Assembly (NCBI RefSeq): GCF_902489465.1
Contig: NZ_CABTZZ010000060.1
Coordinates: 1-7,529, forward strand
Direction of reading: 5' to 3'
Length of the DNA: 7,529 nt
Source: an uncultured Varibaculum sp.
GTDB lineage: Bacteria; Actinomycetota; Actinomycetes; Actinomycetales; Actinomycetaceae
Shown here: in pieces, positions 1-4,639 of the stretch
Layout: every line of letters begins with the position of its first letter
Position numbering within the stretch: position 1 is the first letter of the stretch
Made by a program: the position numbers and the translations under genes
The notes under the pieces: generated by a model
Database searches by the model: none
Told to the model about the DNA's origin: nothing
Seen by the model: the letters and a program-made list of their open reading frames with translations, nothing else

Positions 1-111
1 ATAGATGGTGAGAGTTATCGGGTGGTTCAGCCGGTGATTGATGCGAAGCCGGAGCCGTTGATTAATTTGCAGTGGATTTACGATTGGGTCAATAAAGACA
101 GGTTCAATTAA
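1..111 (+). CDS. 3' end of a small hypothetical protein, paralog of the next gene (partial)
   Basis: The frame is open from the first base and stops at TAA 109-111, giving the last 36 residues of a protein whose start lies outside the window. The final 28 residues match the C-terminus of the following gene with only two substitutions (K for Q, L for M), including the shared ending QWIYDWVNKDRFN. Upstream of that block the two proteins diverge, apart from an in-frame DGE motif. The function is unknown. The two genes lie in the same direction with about 64 bases between them and may be co-transcribed. I am confident that this is coding sequence and a paralog, because the differences are conservative and mostly at third codon positions. 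Confidence 0.8.
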   Translation: MDGESYRVVQPVIDAKPEPLINLQWIYDWVNKDRFN

Positions 112-175
112 ATGTTCGCGGGATTTTATTGCGTATTTGCGGTTTTCAAGGATCGCTGTAGGGAGGTGGGTGCCT

Positions 176-694
176 GTGTTGAAGAAGATTATTCTTGGCG
201 TCTTTATTGGGTTTATTGTTGTTGTTTTAGCGCTGGGTTTTGTGTCTTTTAATTTGAAATCAAACTCGGTTTACTATGCCCAACGCACTCCCCATAAAGC
301 CGGGGTGGAACCGGTGCTTATGGAAGTAACACGTAACCTTGACTGGATCTATACTCCAGATATTAAAGGTATAAAGTATGATTACGACGGAAGTAGAACT
401 ATCTATAACAGTAATTATAAAGATGGTGAGAAACTGGTACTGTTTTCGTTTTCCTCCGATCCTCGTTATTTATATTGCGATGAGAACATCGTTGTTTATG
501 GTTTTAATGAGCATTTCCAGCTATTAGGTGCCAGCGATAGGCGAGCGCGTGAAATTTCACCAAAAGACATAGATCGAGCTGAATTGATACGTGAAATTTA
601 CAAGGCTGTTCAGCCGGTGATTGATGCGCAGCCGGAGCCGTTGATTAATATGCAGTGGATTTACGATTGGGTGAATAAAGACAGATTTAACTAG
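176..694 (+). CDS. Hypothetical membrane-anchored protein, paralog of the preceding partial gene
   Basis: I do not recognise this family. I chose the GTG at 176 because GGGAGG at 161-166 is well placed as a ribosome binding site, giving 172 residues; in-frame TTG at 137 and GTG at 170 are alternatives. The N-terminus is LKK followed by about 20 hydrophobic residues (IILGVFIGFIVVVLALGFV). This looks like one membrane segment or signal anchor, leaving about 145 residues outside the membrane. That part is rich in Tyr and Asp and has no metal- or nucleotide-binding motif I can name. The ending PEPLINMQWIYDWVNKDRFN is shared with the upstream paralog. The gene is visibly AT-rich, with many ATT, TTT and GTT codons, unlike pnp and fic, which suggests an acquired accessory gene. 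It converges on fic. Confidence 0.75.
   Translation: MLKKIILGVFIGFIVVVLALGFVSFNLKSNSVYYAQRTPHKAGVEPVLMEVTRNLDWIYTPDIKGIKYDYDGSRTIYNSNYKDGEKLVLFSFSSDPRYLYCDENIVVYGFNEHFQLLGASDRRAREISPKDIDRAELIREIYKAVQPVIDAQPEPLINMQWIYDWVNKDRFN
608..694 (+). repeat. Tandem gene-duplication copy (partner at 25-111)
   Basis: Bases 25-111 and 608-694 align without gaps over 87 positions, with 7 differences by eye (about 92% identity). Five of the seven lie at third codon positions or in the stop codon. The sequences upstream of this block are much more diverged. The pattern fits a tandem duplication whose 3' ends are still similar because of selection or gene conversion. Confidence 0.8.
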
Positions 695-764
695 CGGCAT
701 CCTCGCGTTTTTCGAAATGCATGATTAGGCGCTGTTGCTTTTTATCCCCGATACTGCCGCAGAA

Positions 765-812
765 AAAATCTTTACTTCTTACGGCAAGAAAGCAGCAAAA
801 AGTAAAGATTTT
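765..812 (-). terminator. Probable terminator hairpin between the convergent genes
   Basis: AAAATCTTTACTT (765-777) is the exact reverse complement of 800-812, a 13-bp stem, and a small inner dyad (CTT at 778-780 with AAG at 786-788) lies in the loop. Read on the minus strand, the stem runs into TTTTTT followed by CTGCGG, as a Rho-independent terminator would. It would end transcription coming from fic. On the plus strand the stem ends in TTTT and could also weakly end the hypothetical gene. The stem is AT-rich, so its strength is uncertain. Confidence 0.55.
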
Positions 813-873
813 AAGGGGGTGTGGTAAAGATAAGCGTCTTGGTGAGGTCCTGGCGGTCAAAAATGATTTTCAT
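811..873 (-). CDS. Possible 20-codon ORF after fic, ATGA-coupled to an in-frame fic extension (doubtful)
   Basis: On the minus strand, the frame of fic continues after its TAA (957-959) for 28 sense codons. These read like coding sequence, with acidic residues and Ala/Leu (ending EFLDSLA), up to TGA at 870-872. That TGA overlaps the ATG at 871-873 of a 20-codon ORF starting MKIIFDRQDL and stopping at 811-813, inside the terminator hairpin arm. There is no clear ribosome binding site, and neither peptide is recognised. This could be a decayed gene remnant or chance. I list it because the stretch between fic and its terminator would otherwise be unexplained. Confidence 0.2.
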   Translation of the reverse strand: MKIIFDRQDLTKTLIFTTPP

Positions 874-956
874 GCCAGGGAGTCCAGAAATTCTGCCGCC
901 TGGTTTGCGTCCTCAAAAACTGCCCCATCTTCGGGATCTTTACCCTCGTTAACCCT

Positions 957-2255
957 TTATGCGTGTGCTAGGGCGCGAGCTGACAAAGCGTTAGGTACTG
1001 GGCGGCGCGGGGCAGAGGCTAGGGTGTCCCACTGGGTGGAGGCAAGGCGGCGTTCACTGCCGATAATCAGGTCAAATAAATCCGGTTGCCACCAGCCGCG
1101 TTGCCCACGCCCGATATTAAGCGGCGCCACTATTCCCGCTGCGACTAAATCTTTAGCGGCGTTCTCGATAGCGGGGCGAGAAACATTTAAAGCCTGGGCA
1201 GCGGAAGCAATGGTAAACATCGGCAAATTGGGCAGTTGCTCCCGCAAACGGTTAGCAGCCGCATCAATGCGCAGGGCGCGGTGGTGCTCACTGCGGTACC
1301 AGGAATCCAGTCGCGCCTTCCAATCAGCTTGCAACTGTTCAACCTGTTTCTTAAGGCTTTCGGAAATGGTGAGCGCAATCTGGCAAGCGTCCAAGAAGAC
1401 TTTGATCCACTGGTTCACCGCTGATATTGCCTGTTCGCTGCGGGGGGAGGCGAGGTGGCGGTAGGAAGAAAGTGCGTCCTCGTAAAGGTCAGTTCTGGTG
1501 GCGAGCGCCAAAGATAGTGGCAGGGTAGCGCCCTGGGTGAGGCCGCGGCGGGTTAAACCAATATGGATCAGAGCGCGCCCGATGCGGCCATTACCGTCCG
1601 GGAAGGGGTGGATGGATTCGAACTGTGCGTGCACTAGCGCCGCCTGCAGTAGCGGGCCGTGCTCCGCCCCATTTAAATATTTGACCAGGTCATTTAATAA
1701 ACCATCGAGGTGTTCGGGGGAGGGCGGGATATAGCTGGCAGCTAGGGGATGGTAGGAGCTGCCCCCTAACCAGTTTTGGCTGCTGCGGATCCCTTGCCAG
1801 GTTTTCTCGTGGATTAGTTTCTGCTGCAAATCCACAATGTCCGCAAGTGAAACCGTCTCGGCGCTAGCTAATTCCCGGGTTGCGTCCTCTAGTATCTGGA
1901 TGTTGCGGATGACGTCCCCAGCGGTGCTGCGCGGATCAGTGCCGCTTTTTTCCTTCAGTTCGGCACGCGCCAGTTCCCGCGGAGCAACCTGCAATCCCTC
2001 GATATTGCTGGAGGCAATAGCTTCACCGCGCAAGATCAACCGCGCCAAAGACTCCATCCCTAGCTGCGAGATTAGCGGAGAAAACGCCAGGATTTTCCGT
2101 TCCAAGAGAGCAGCGGCGGCCGAGTTTTCTTCAGTAATCACGATATTTCCCGCCAGCAGGTCAGGGACGTAGGAGCGGTAATCGCCGCTGCGCCGGCCTT
2201 CCCGGGAAAATGCAGACAAATTCGCTGGCCAATGGCGCTTTTCATACTTACCCAT
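957..2255 (-). CDS. Fic family protein, probable AMP-transferase, autoinhibited class II type
   Basis: Fic enzymes usually transfer AMP from ATP to a hydroxyl on a target protein. The start at 2255 is preferred because GGGGAGG (2263-2269 on the minus strand) lies 7 bases before it; an in-frame ATG at 2360 would add 35 unlikely residues. The 432-residue product has a Fic_N-like part with SSNIEG at about 82-87, matching the inhibitory helix motif (S/T)xxxE(G/N). A target-docking flap follows at about 160-182 (SQNWLGG... YIPPSP), then the complete catalytic motif HPFPDGNGRIGR at 216-227 with its His. A winged-helix-like segment lies at about 348-376 (TIASAAQALNVSRPAIENAA). All key residues are present, so the enzyme should be active once inhibition by E86 is relieved. 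The target is unknown. The C-terminal helix-turn-helix suggests it may bind DNA, perhaps its own promoter. It is divergent from rhuM. The family call is firm. Confidence 0.93.
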   Translation of the reverse strand: MGKYEKRHWPANLSAFSREGRRSGDYRSYVPDLLAGNIVITEENSAAAALLERKILAFSPLISQLGMESLARLILRGEAIASSNIEGLQVAPRELARAELKEKSGTDPRSTAGDVIRNIQILEDATRELASAETVSLADIVDLQQKLIHEKTWQGIRSSQNWLGGSSYHPLAASYIPPSPEHLDGLLNDLVKYLNGAEHGPLLQAALVHAQFESIHPFPDGNGRIGRALIHIGLTRRGLTQGATLPLSLALATRTDLYEDALSSYRHLASPRSEQAISAVNQWIKVFLDACQIALTISESLKKQVEQLQADWKARLDSWYRSEHHRALRIDAAANRLREQLPNLPMFTIASAAQALNVSRPAIENAAKDLVAAGIVAPLNIGRGQRGWWQPDLFDLIIGSERRLASTQWDTLASAPRRPVPNALSARALAHA

Positions 2256-2293
2256 ATTTTCGCCTCCCCAAGATTGAGTTTCCCGCCATTCTT

Positions 2294-2309
2294 GCGGCGA
2301 TATCGCCGC
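2294..2309. promoter_or_regulatory. Perfect 16-bp palindrome in the fic leader (operator or RNA hairpin)
   Basis: GCGGCGATATCGCCGC is perfectly self-complementary and lies 38 bases before the fic start codon. If TATAAC (2319-2314, minus strand) is the -10 box, the palindrome covers the expected transcription start, a classic repressor position. In RNA it would form a 6-bp GC stem with an ATAT loop. The binding protein is unknown. Confidence 0.45.
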
Positions 2310-2313
2310 TATT

Positions 2314-2319
2314 GTTATA
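2314..2319 (-). promoter_or_regulatory. Candidate fic -10 box
   Basis: TATAAC on the minus strand matches the -10 consensus at five of six positions. The -35 region at 16-18 bp spacing is poor, so this promoter would need an activator or is wrong. An alternative -10-like GATAAT sits inside the left dyad at 2356-2380, which would make that dyad a direct repressor site. Confidence 0.3.
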
Positions 2320-2355
2320 GGTGTTTCTTTATCTTTGCACGTAGAAGCGGGTACT

Positions 2356-2380
2356 TGCAAGGATAAATATTATCCTTACA
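2356..2380. promoter_or_regulatory. Dyad operator candidate, copy 1
   Basis: This 25-bp site contains AAGGATAA and its exact complement TTATCCTT separated by three bases, flanked by TGC and ACA. It shares its outer arms and AAGGATAAAT core with the second copy 40 bp downstream. Its place in the gap between divergent genes suggests an operator for a dimeric DNA-binding protein. Candidates are the winged-helix region of the Fic protein or the RhuM protein itself; this is inference. Confidence 0.6.
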
Positions 2381-2395
2381 AAAGTGAGGGGTAAG

Positions 2396-2420
2396 TGTAA
2401 GGATAAATGATTTTCTTACA
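2396..2420. promoter_or_regulatory. Dyad operator candidate, copy 2
   Basis: This site begins TGTAAGGATAAAT and ends CTTACA, so TGTAAG and CTTACA form a perfect 6-bp outer dyad, with a looser centre than copy 1. AAGGATAAAT and the trailing TTACAAAA are identical in both copies. The start-to-start distance is 40 bp, close to four helical turns, which would put two bound dimers on roughly the same face of the DNA. A degenerate third half-site (GTAAGGGTTAAA at 2436-2447) follows at about the same interval. Confidence 0.6.
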
Positions 2421-2459
2421 AAATCTGGAGGTCGGGTAAGGGTTAAACCTGAGGGTTGA

Positions 2460-2576
2460 ATGGGGAGCCACGGGGGTAAAGAGCTTGGTTTAGACTCAGA
2501 AGCAACGGTTTGCGCCTTTGCAGCGGTCTGCAATTGGAAGCCCTCAATCAGAGAAATATCTAGAGAAACGGTATGA
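2460..2576 (+). CDS. Possible 38-codon leader ORF overlapping the rhuM start (doubtful)
   Basis: ATG at 2460 follows GAGGG (2451-2455) at short spacing and reads 38 codons to TGA 2574-2576. That stop overlaps the rhuM start as ATGA. The peptide begins MGSHGGKELG and ends SIREISRETV; I do not recognise it. rhuM has no good ribosome binding site of its own, so translational coupling from this ORF would explain how rhuM is translated. An ORF of this length can also arise by chance. Confidence 0.3.
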   Translation: MGSHGGKELGLDSEATVCAFAAVCNWKPSIREISRETV

Positions 2577-3652
2577 CGAAGAATAGTAAAGCTGAAAAGA
2601 GCCTCGGGAAAACCACTTCTCGGACAATGGTTAAGCATGATTCCGGTCAGTTCCTGGTTTTCACCGCTCAGCCCGGCGCGGGCGTTGAAGTGCGCTATGA
2701 GGACGGTACTATCTGGTTAACGCAGGCGTTGATGGCTGAGCTGTTTGATGTCGAGAGCAACACAGTCACCTATCATCTGCAACAGATTTTCGAGTCCGGG
2801 GAGCTGGCGGAAGAGGCAACTACTCGAATTTTTCGAGTAGTTCGCCAAGAAGGCTCTCGCCAGGTAACTCGCCAAATCCAGCATTACAACTTAGACGCGA
2901 TTATTTCCGTTGGCTACCGCGTAAATTCTGTTCGCGCTACCCAGTTCCGGCAGTGGGCAACCGCAGTGCTTCGTGACTTTACTTTGCGTGGCTATATTAT
3001 TGATCGAGCTCGTATGGAGTCGGGGACGATACTGGGTCATGACTATTTCGAGGAACTACTCCAAGAAGTACGCGAGATTCGCCTCTCCGAGCGCCGCTTT
3101 TACCAAAAAATAACCGACATCTATGCCACCGCAGTCGACTACAACCCCAATGCCCCCACCACCAAAGTATTCTTCGCTGCCGTTCAAAACAAACTGCATT
3201 ACGCGGTGCATGGTCATACCGCTGCCGAGTTGATTGCCCAGCGTGCTGATGCTGCCAAACCGCATATGGGGTTAACGACTTGGAAAAACTCTCCGGATGG
3301 GAAAGTCCTAGCCAGCGATGTTACCGTAGCCAAGAACTACCTCACGAAAGACGAATTGGCAGATTTAGGACGAATAGTTGAAGCCTATCTAAACCTGGCA
3401 GAATCGCGTGCCAAGCGGCATATTCCCACCACCATGGAAGAATGGGAGAAATTCCTAAACCAAGTACTCACTCTTGACAGTCGCGAACTCTTAGAGAGCG
3501 CCGGGAAAATCTCCAAGAAAATAGCCGACCAGGCTGCCAAAGAAGAACTGGAAAAATATCGAATAATCCAAGACAGGGAATATCAGTCAGATTTCGACAA
3601 GTTCGCTGCTAAAGCCTTGGAGGCGGGGGACTATGATGGCGAAACCAGATGA
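2573..3652 (+). CDS. rhuM: RhuM family protein
   Basis: This 359-residue protein matches the RhuM family (Pfam Virulence_RhuM), named from a Salmonella pathogenicity-island gene and common in accessory and mobile DNA. The family's biochemical role is not established. Conserved-looking blocks are EDGTIWLTQALMAELF at about 44-58, a helix-turn-helix-like DNA-recognition region continuing to TVTYHLQQIF at about 64-73. Others are YNLDAIISVGYRVNS (105-119), FRQWATAVLRDFTLRGY (125-141), KVFFAAVQNKLHYAVHG (198-214) and LTKDELADLGRIVEAYL (257-273). The length is normal and the gene looks intact. The ATG at 2573 has only a weak ribosome binding site; an internal ATG at 2627 would remove 18 low-complexity residues. 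It is divergent from fic and followed by an overlapping truncated gene. A nucleic-acid-related role is an inference from the N-terminal fold. Confidence 0.92.
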   Translation: MTKNSKAEKSLGKTTSRTMVKHDSGQFLVFTAQPGAGVEVRYEDGTIWLTQALMAELFDVESNTVTYHLQQIFESGELAEEATTRIFRVVRQEGSRQVTRQIQHYNLDAIISVGYRVNSVRATQFRQWATAVLRDFTLRGYIIDRARMESGTILGHDYFEELLQEVREIRLSERRFYQKITDIYATAVDYNPNAPTTKVFFAAVQNKLHYAVHGHTAAELIAQRADAAKPHMGLTTWKNSPDGKVLASDVTVAKNYLTKDELADLGRIVEAYLNLAESRAKRHIPTTMEEWEKFLNQVLTLDSRELLESAGKISKKIADQAAKEELEKYRIIQDREYQSDFDKFAAKALEAGDYDGETR

Positions 3653-3692
3653 AATAATAGCCGAACTAAGATATGCCTTCCGCGCAGGTTAG
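3633..3692 (+). pseudogene. Truncated start of a gene downstream of rhuM
   Basis: ATG 3633 (followed directly by ATG 3636) overlaps the last 20 bases of rhuM in another frame and is preceded by GGAGG at 3619-3623, spaced like a real ribosome binding site. The frame reads MMAKPDEIIAELRYAFRAG and stops at TAG 3690-3692. A good ribosome binding site and the overlap are typical of operon partners, yet only 19 codons remain, and hairpin-rich DNA begins at once. I infer that rhuM once had a longer translationally coupled partner that was lost or replaced. What it encoded cannot be told from this peptide. It could instead be a genuine tiny peptide. Confidence 0.45.
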
Positions 3693-3740
3693 GGCGTGCC
3701 GCAGAGTGCGGAGGATTGGTCTTATCCGAGCAGGTGCGGT

Positions 3741-3790
3741 GCACATAAGAATTCGGAAAATGCCTGCGGTCTTTTTCCGAATTCTTGTGC
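3741..3790. repeat. Long inverted repeat (hairpin), 18 bp with one bulge
   Basis: AAGAATTCGGAAAA (3747-3760) is the exact reverse complement of 3773-3786, and GCAC 3741-3744 pairs with GTGC 3787-3790 across a two-base bulge. The loop is 12 bases. Neither side has a T-run directly after the stem, so it is not a classic Rho-independent terminator on either strand. It may be a factor-assisted terminator for rhuM, a protein-binding palindrome or the end of a small mobile element. Confidence 0.7.
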
Positions 3791-3802
3791 GGGAGAAAAA
3801 AC

Positions 3803-3815
3803 CAAGACCCCGTGC
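3803..3815 (+). repeat. 13-bp direct repeat, left copy
   Basis: CAAGACCCCGTGC occurs here and again at 3949-3961, 146 bases apart start to start. The pair brackets the nested hairpin, as a target-site duplication or recombination scar might. It is unlike the surrounding sequence on both sides. Confidence 0.65.
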
Positions 3816-3850
3816 TGAGAAGGTAGCTCAGTGTGACTAGGGGGCGCGGC

Positions 3851-3916
3851 CGGTAAAAGATACGAACGGGGCTTGACCTGCGTAGCAGGTCACGGGGCCC
3901 CGGAGTGCTTTTACCG
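3851..3916. repeat. Nested hairpin element, candidate structured RNA of unknown type
   Basis: Three stems stack on one axis: CGGTAAAAG (3851-3859) with CTTTTACCG (3908-3916), CGGGGC (3867-3872) with GCCCCG (3897-3902), and GACCTGC (3875-3881) with GCAGGTC (3885-3891) closing a GTA loop. All 22 pairs are Watson-Crick, with internal loops of 7/5 and 2/5 bases. A competing partner AGCCCCG at 3921-3927 could pair with CGGGGCT at 3867-3873 instead. It does not match tRNA, tmRNA or any riboswitch I know. Whether it acts as RNA or DNA is open. Confidence 0.6.
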
Positions 3917-3948
3917 AGCCAGCCCCGAAATGGAGAATTAGATAAGTT

Positions 3949-3961
3949 CAAGACCCCGTGC
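3949..3961 (+). repeat. 13-bp direct repeat, right copy
   Basis: This is an exact copy of the CAAGACCCCGTGC at 3803-3815. Identity ends abruptly on both sides (preceding base T instead of C, following base G instead of T). Confidence 0.65.
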
Positions 3962-4037
3962 GTAACTCACACCAGCGTCCTCGCCCCCGTCCTAGCTTCG
4001 CATTAACCTCGCCTGCGCGTGTCCTAGTTCACCTAGC

Positions 4038-4074
4038 TATAAATAGGGTTACCAACAGCGATAATGTTAGGCTA
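4038..4074 (+). promoter_or_regulatory. Likely rpsO promoter region, exact boxes uncertain
   Basis: This AT-rich patch before rpsO holds several -10-like hexamers: TATAAA (4038-4043), GATAAT (4060-4065) and TAGGCT (4069-4074). None has a convincing -35 box at the right distance. A promoter is expected here because rpsO is the first gene of its unit and no upstream gene is co-directional and close. Confidence 0.35.
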
Positions 4075-4095
4075 GAAAAGCCGTTACAAGCCGGC

Positions 4096-4166
4096 CACGG
4101 ATGCGTCATGCCCGGGTGAAACTGCCCCGGAGCTCCGTGCAACAAGTAGCAGAAAAGGAGAACCCA
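4096..4166 (+). promoter_or_regulatory. rpsO leader with hairpin, possible S15 autoregulatory site
   Basis: CACGGA (4096-4101) pairs with TCCGTG (4134-4139), enclosing a second stem CCGGG (4112-4116) with CCCGG (4126-4130). AAGGAG at 4155-4160 is the rpsO ribosome binding site, 6 bases before the GTG. In many bacteria S15 represses its own mRNA through leader structures that resemble its 16S rRNA site. The presence of a structured leader fits that, but the S15-specific contacts cannot be confirmed by eye. Confidence 0.4.
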
Positions 4167-4436
4167 GTGGCACTGAGTAAAGAAGAAAAAGCCAAGATTA
4201 TGGAAGAATACGCGACCCATCCCGGTGATACGGGTTCGCCTGAGGTTCAGATCGCGCTGCTTTCCAAGCGGATCTCGGATCTGACTGAGCATTTCAAAAC
4301 TCACCAACATGATCACCACTCCCGTCGGGGACTAATGTTGTTGGTAGGGCAGCGGCGCCGCCTGCTAGGTTACCTAAAAGACATCGATATTGAACGTTAC
4401 CGTTCTCTGATCGCGCGTCTCGGCTTGCGCCACTAA
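4167..4436 (+). CDS. rpsO: 30S ribosomal protein S15
   Basis: S15 is a primary 16S rRNA binder in the 30S subunit platform and nucleates assembly of the central domain. The GTG at 4167 is preceded by AAGGAG 6 bases away and gives exactly 89 residues, the usual bacterial length; the upstream in-frame ATG at 4101 would add 22 residues that S15 proteins lack and would lie inside the leader hairpin. Hallmark segments are ATHPGDTGSPEVQIALLSKRI, LTEHFKTHQHDHHSRRGLM and LVGQRRRLLGYL, ending with IARLGLRH. The first and second cover the rRNA-contacting helices with the conserved His-Asp and Ser-Arg-Arg residues. pnp follows 203 bases downstream in the same direction, the common bacterial order. Nothing is unusual. 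Confidence 0.98.
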   Translation: MALSKEEKAKIMEEYATHPGDTGSPEVQIALLSKRISDLTEHFKTHQHDHHSRRGLMLLVGQRRRLLGYLKDIDIERYRSLIARLGLRH

Positions 4437-4446
4437 CATAGAAATA

Positions 4447-4470
4447 TCGGCCCGGTTAACGCCGGGCCGA
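4447..4470 (+). terminator. Hairpin after rpsO (terminator, attenuator or processing site)
   Basis: TCGGCCCGG (4447-4455) and CCGGGCCGA (4462-4470) form a perfect 9-bp GC-rich stem with a 6-base loop, 10 bases after the rpsO stop. The following AATTGCTATC is a weak T-tract, so termination would be partial. In several bacteria the rpsO-pnp gap carries a structure cut by RNase III; this could serve likewise. Confidence 0.65.
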
Positions 4471-4639
4471 ATTGCTATCACCCCGGTTTCGGTCTTCGGT
4501 GGTGGCCTCCGGATCAGGCGCAGCAGTTTCTAGTCGCCTTTCTCCGTGGGTCTCGATCGTTGACCGCCCATCACAAGGTGATAGCTCTCAGGAGGGCATT
4601 GGCCCTAGAAGATGGAATACAAGGAGTAAATAAAAGAAA
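4471..4639 (+). promoter_or_regulatory. pnp leader region
   Basis: No gene is present. Small dyads are visible: ATCAC/GTGAT (4570-4574 with 4578-4582, loop AAG) and AGGGC/GCCCT (4593-4597 with 4602-4606). A TTGACC at 4560-4565 resembles a -35 box but has no convincing -10 behind it. The ribosome binding site AAGGAG is at 4621-4626. PNPase represses its own mRNA through leader structures in enterobacteria, so a similar role is possible here but not shown. Confidence 0.35.

Larger units (their letters stand above)
3693..4095. other. Gene-free, structure-rich intergenic island
   Basis: No reading frame here looks coding. The stretch holds a small perfect hairpin at 3699-3711 (CCGCA, loop GAG, TGCGG), the long hairpin at 3741-3790, a 5-bp hairpin at 3815-3831 (CTGAG/CTCAG), the nested hairpin at 3851-3916 and a 13-bp direct repeat at 3803 and 3949. 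The part from 3962 to about 4030 shows nothing I can name. The rest leads into the rpsO promoter region. Confidence 0.6.

Noticed and set aside
721..1464. A 247-codon plus-strand ORF between the hypothetical gene and fic
   Set aside because: Most of it is antisense to the fic coding sequence, its composition is Ser/Arg/Ala-rich without recognisable motifs, and it has no ribosome binding site. The rest runs through the terminator hairpin.
2315..2638. Minus-strand 107-codon ORF covering the fic-rhuM gap
   Set aside because: It runs through the operator-like repeats and the rhuM start, has no ribosome binding site and shows no recognisable protein features.
3822..3831. GGTAGCTCAG, which resembles the D-arm (A box) of a tRNA
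   Set aside because: No matching D-stem partner, anticodon arm, T-arm GTTCGA motif or acceptor stem can be built around it on either strand.
3689..4010. Integron attC-like site, suggested by GTTAGGG near 3689 and the palindromes
   Set aside because: The core sites do not fit GTTRRRY and RYYYAAC at the needed positions, and there is no integrase or cassette gene.
4612..4629. Five-codon ORF (MEYKE) overlapping the pnp ribosome binding site
   Set aside because: It is too short to separate from chance and has no clear ribosome binding site of its own.
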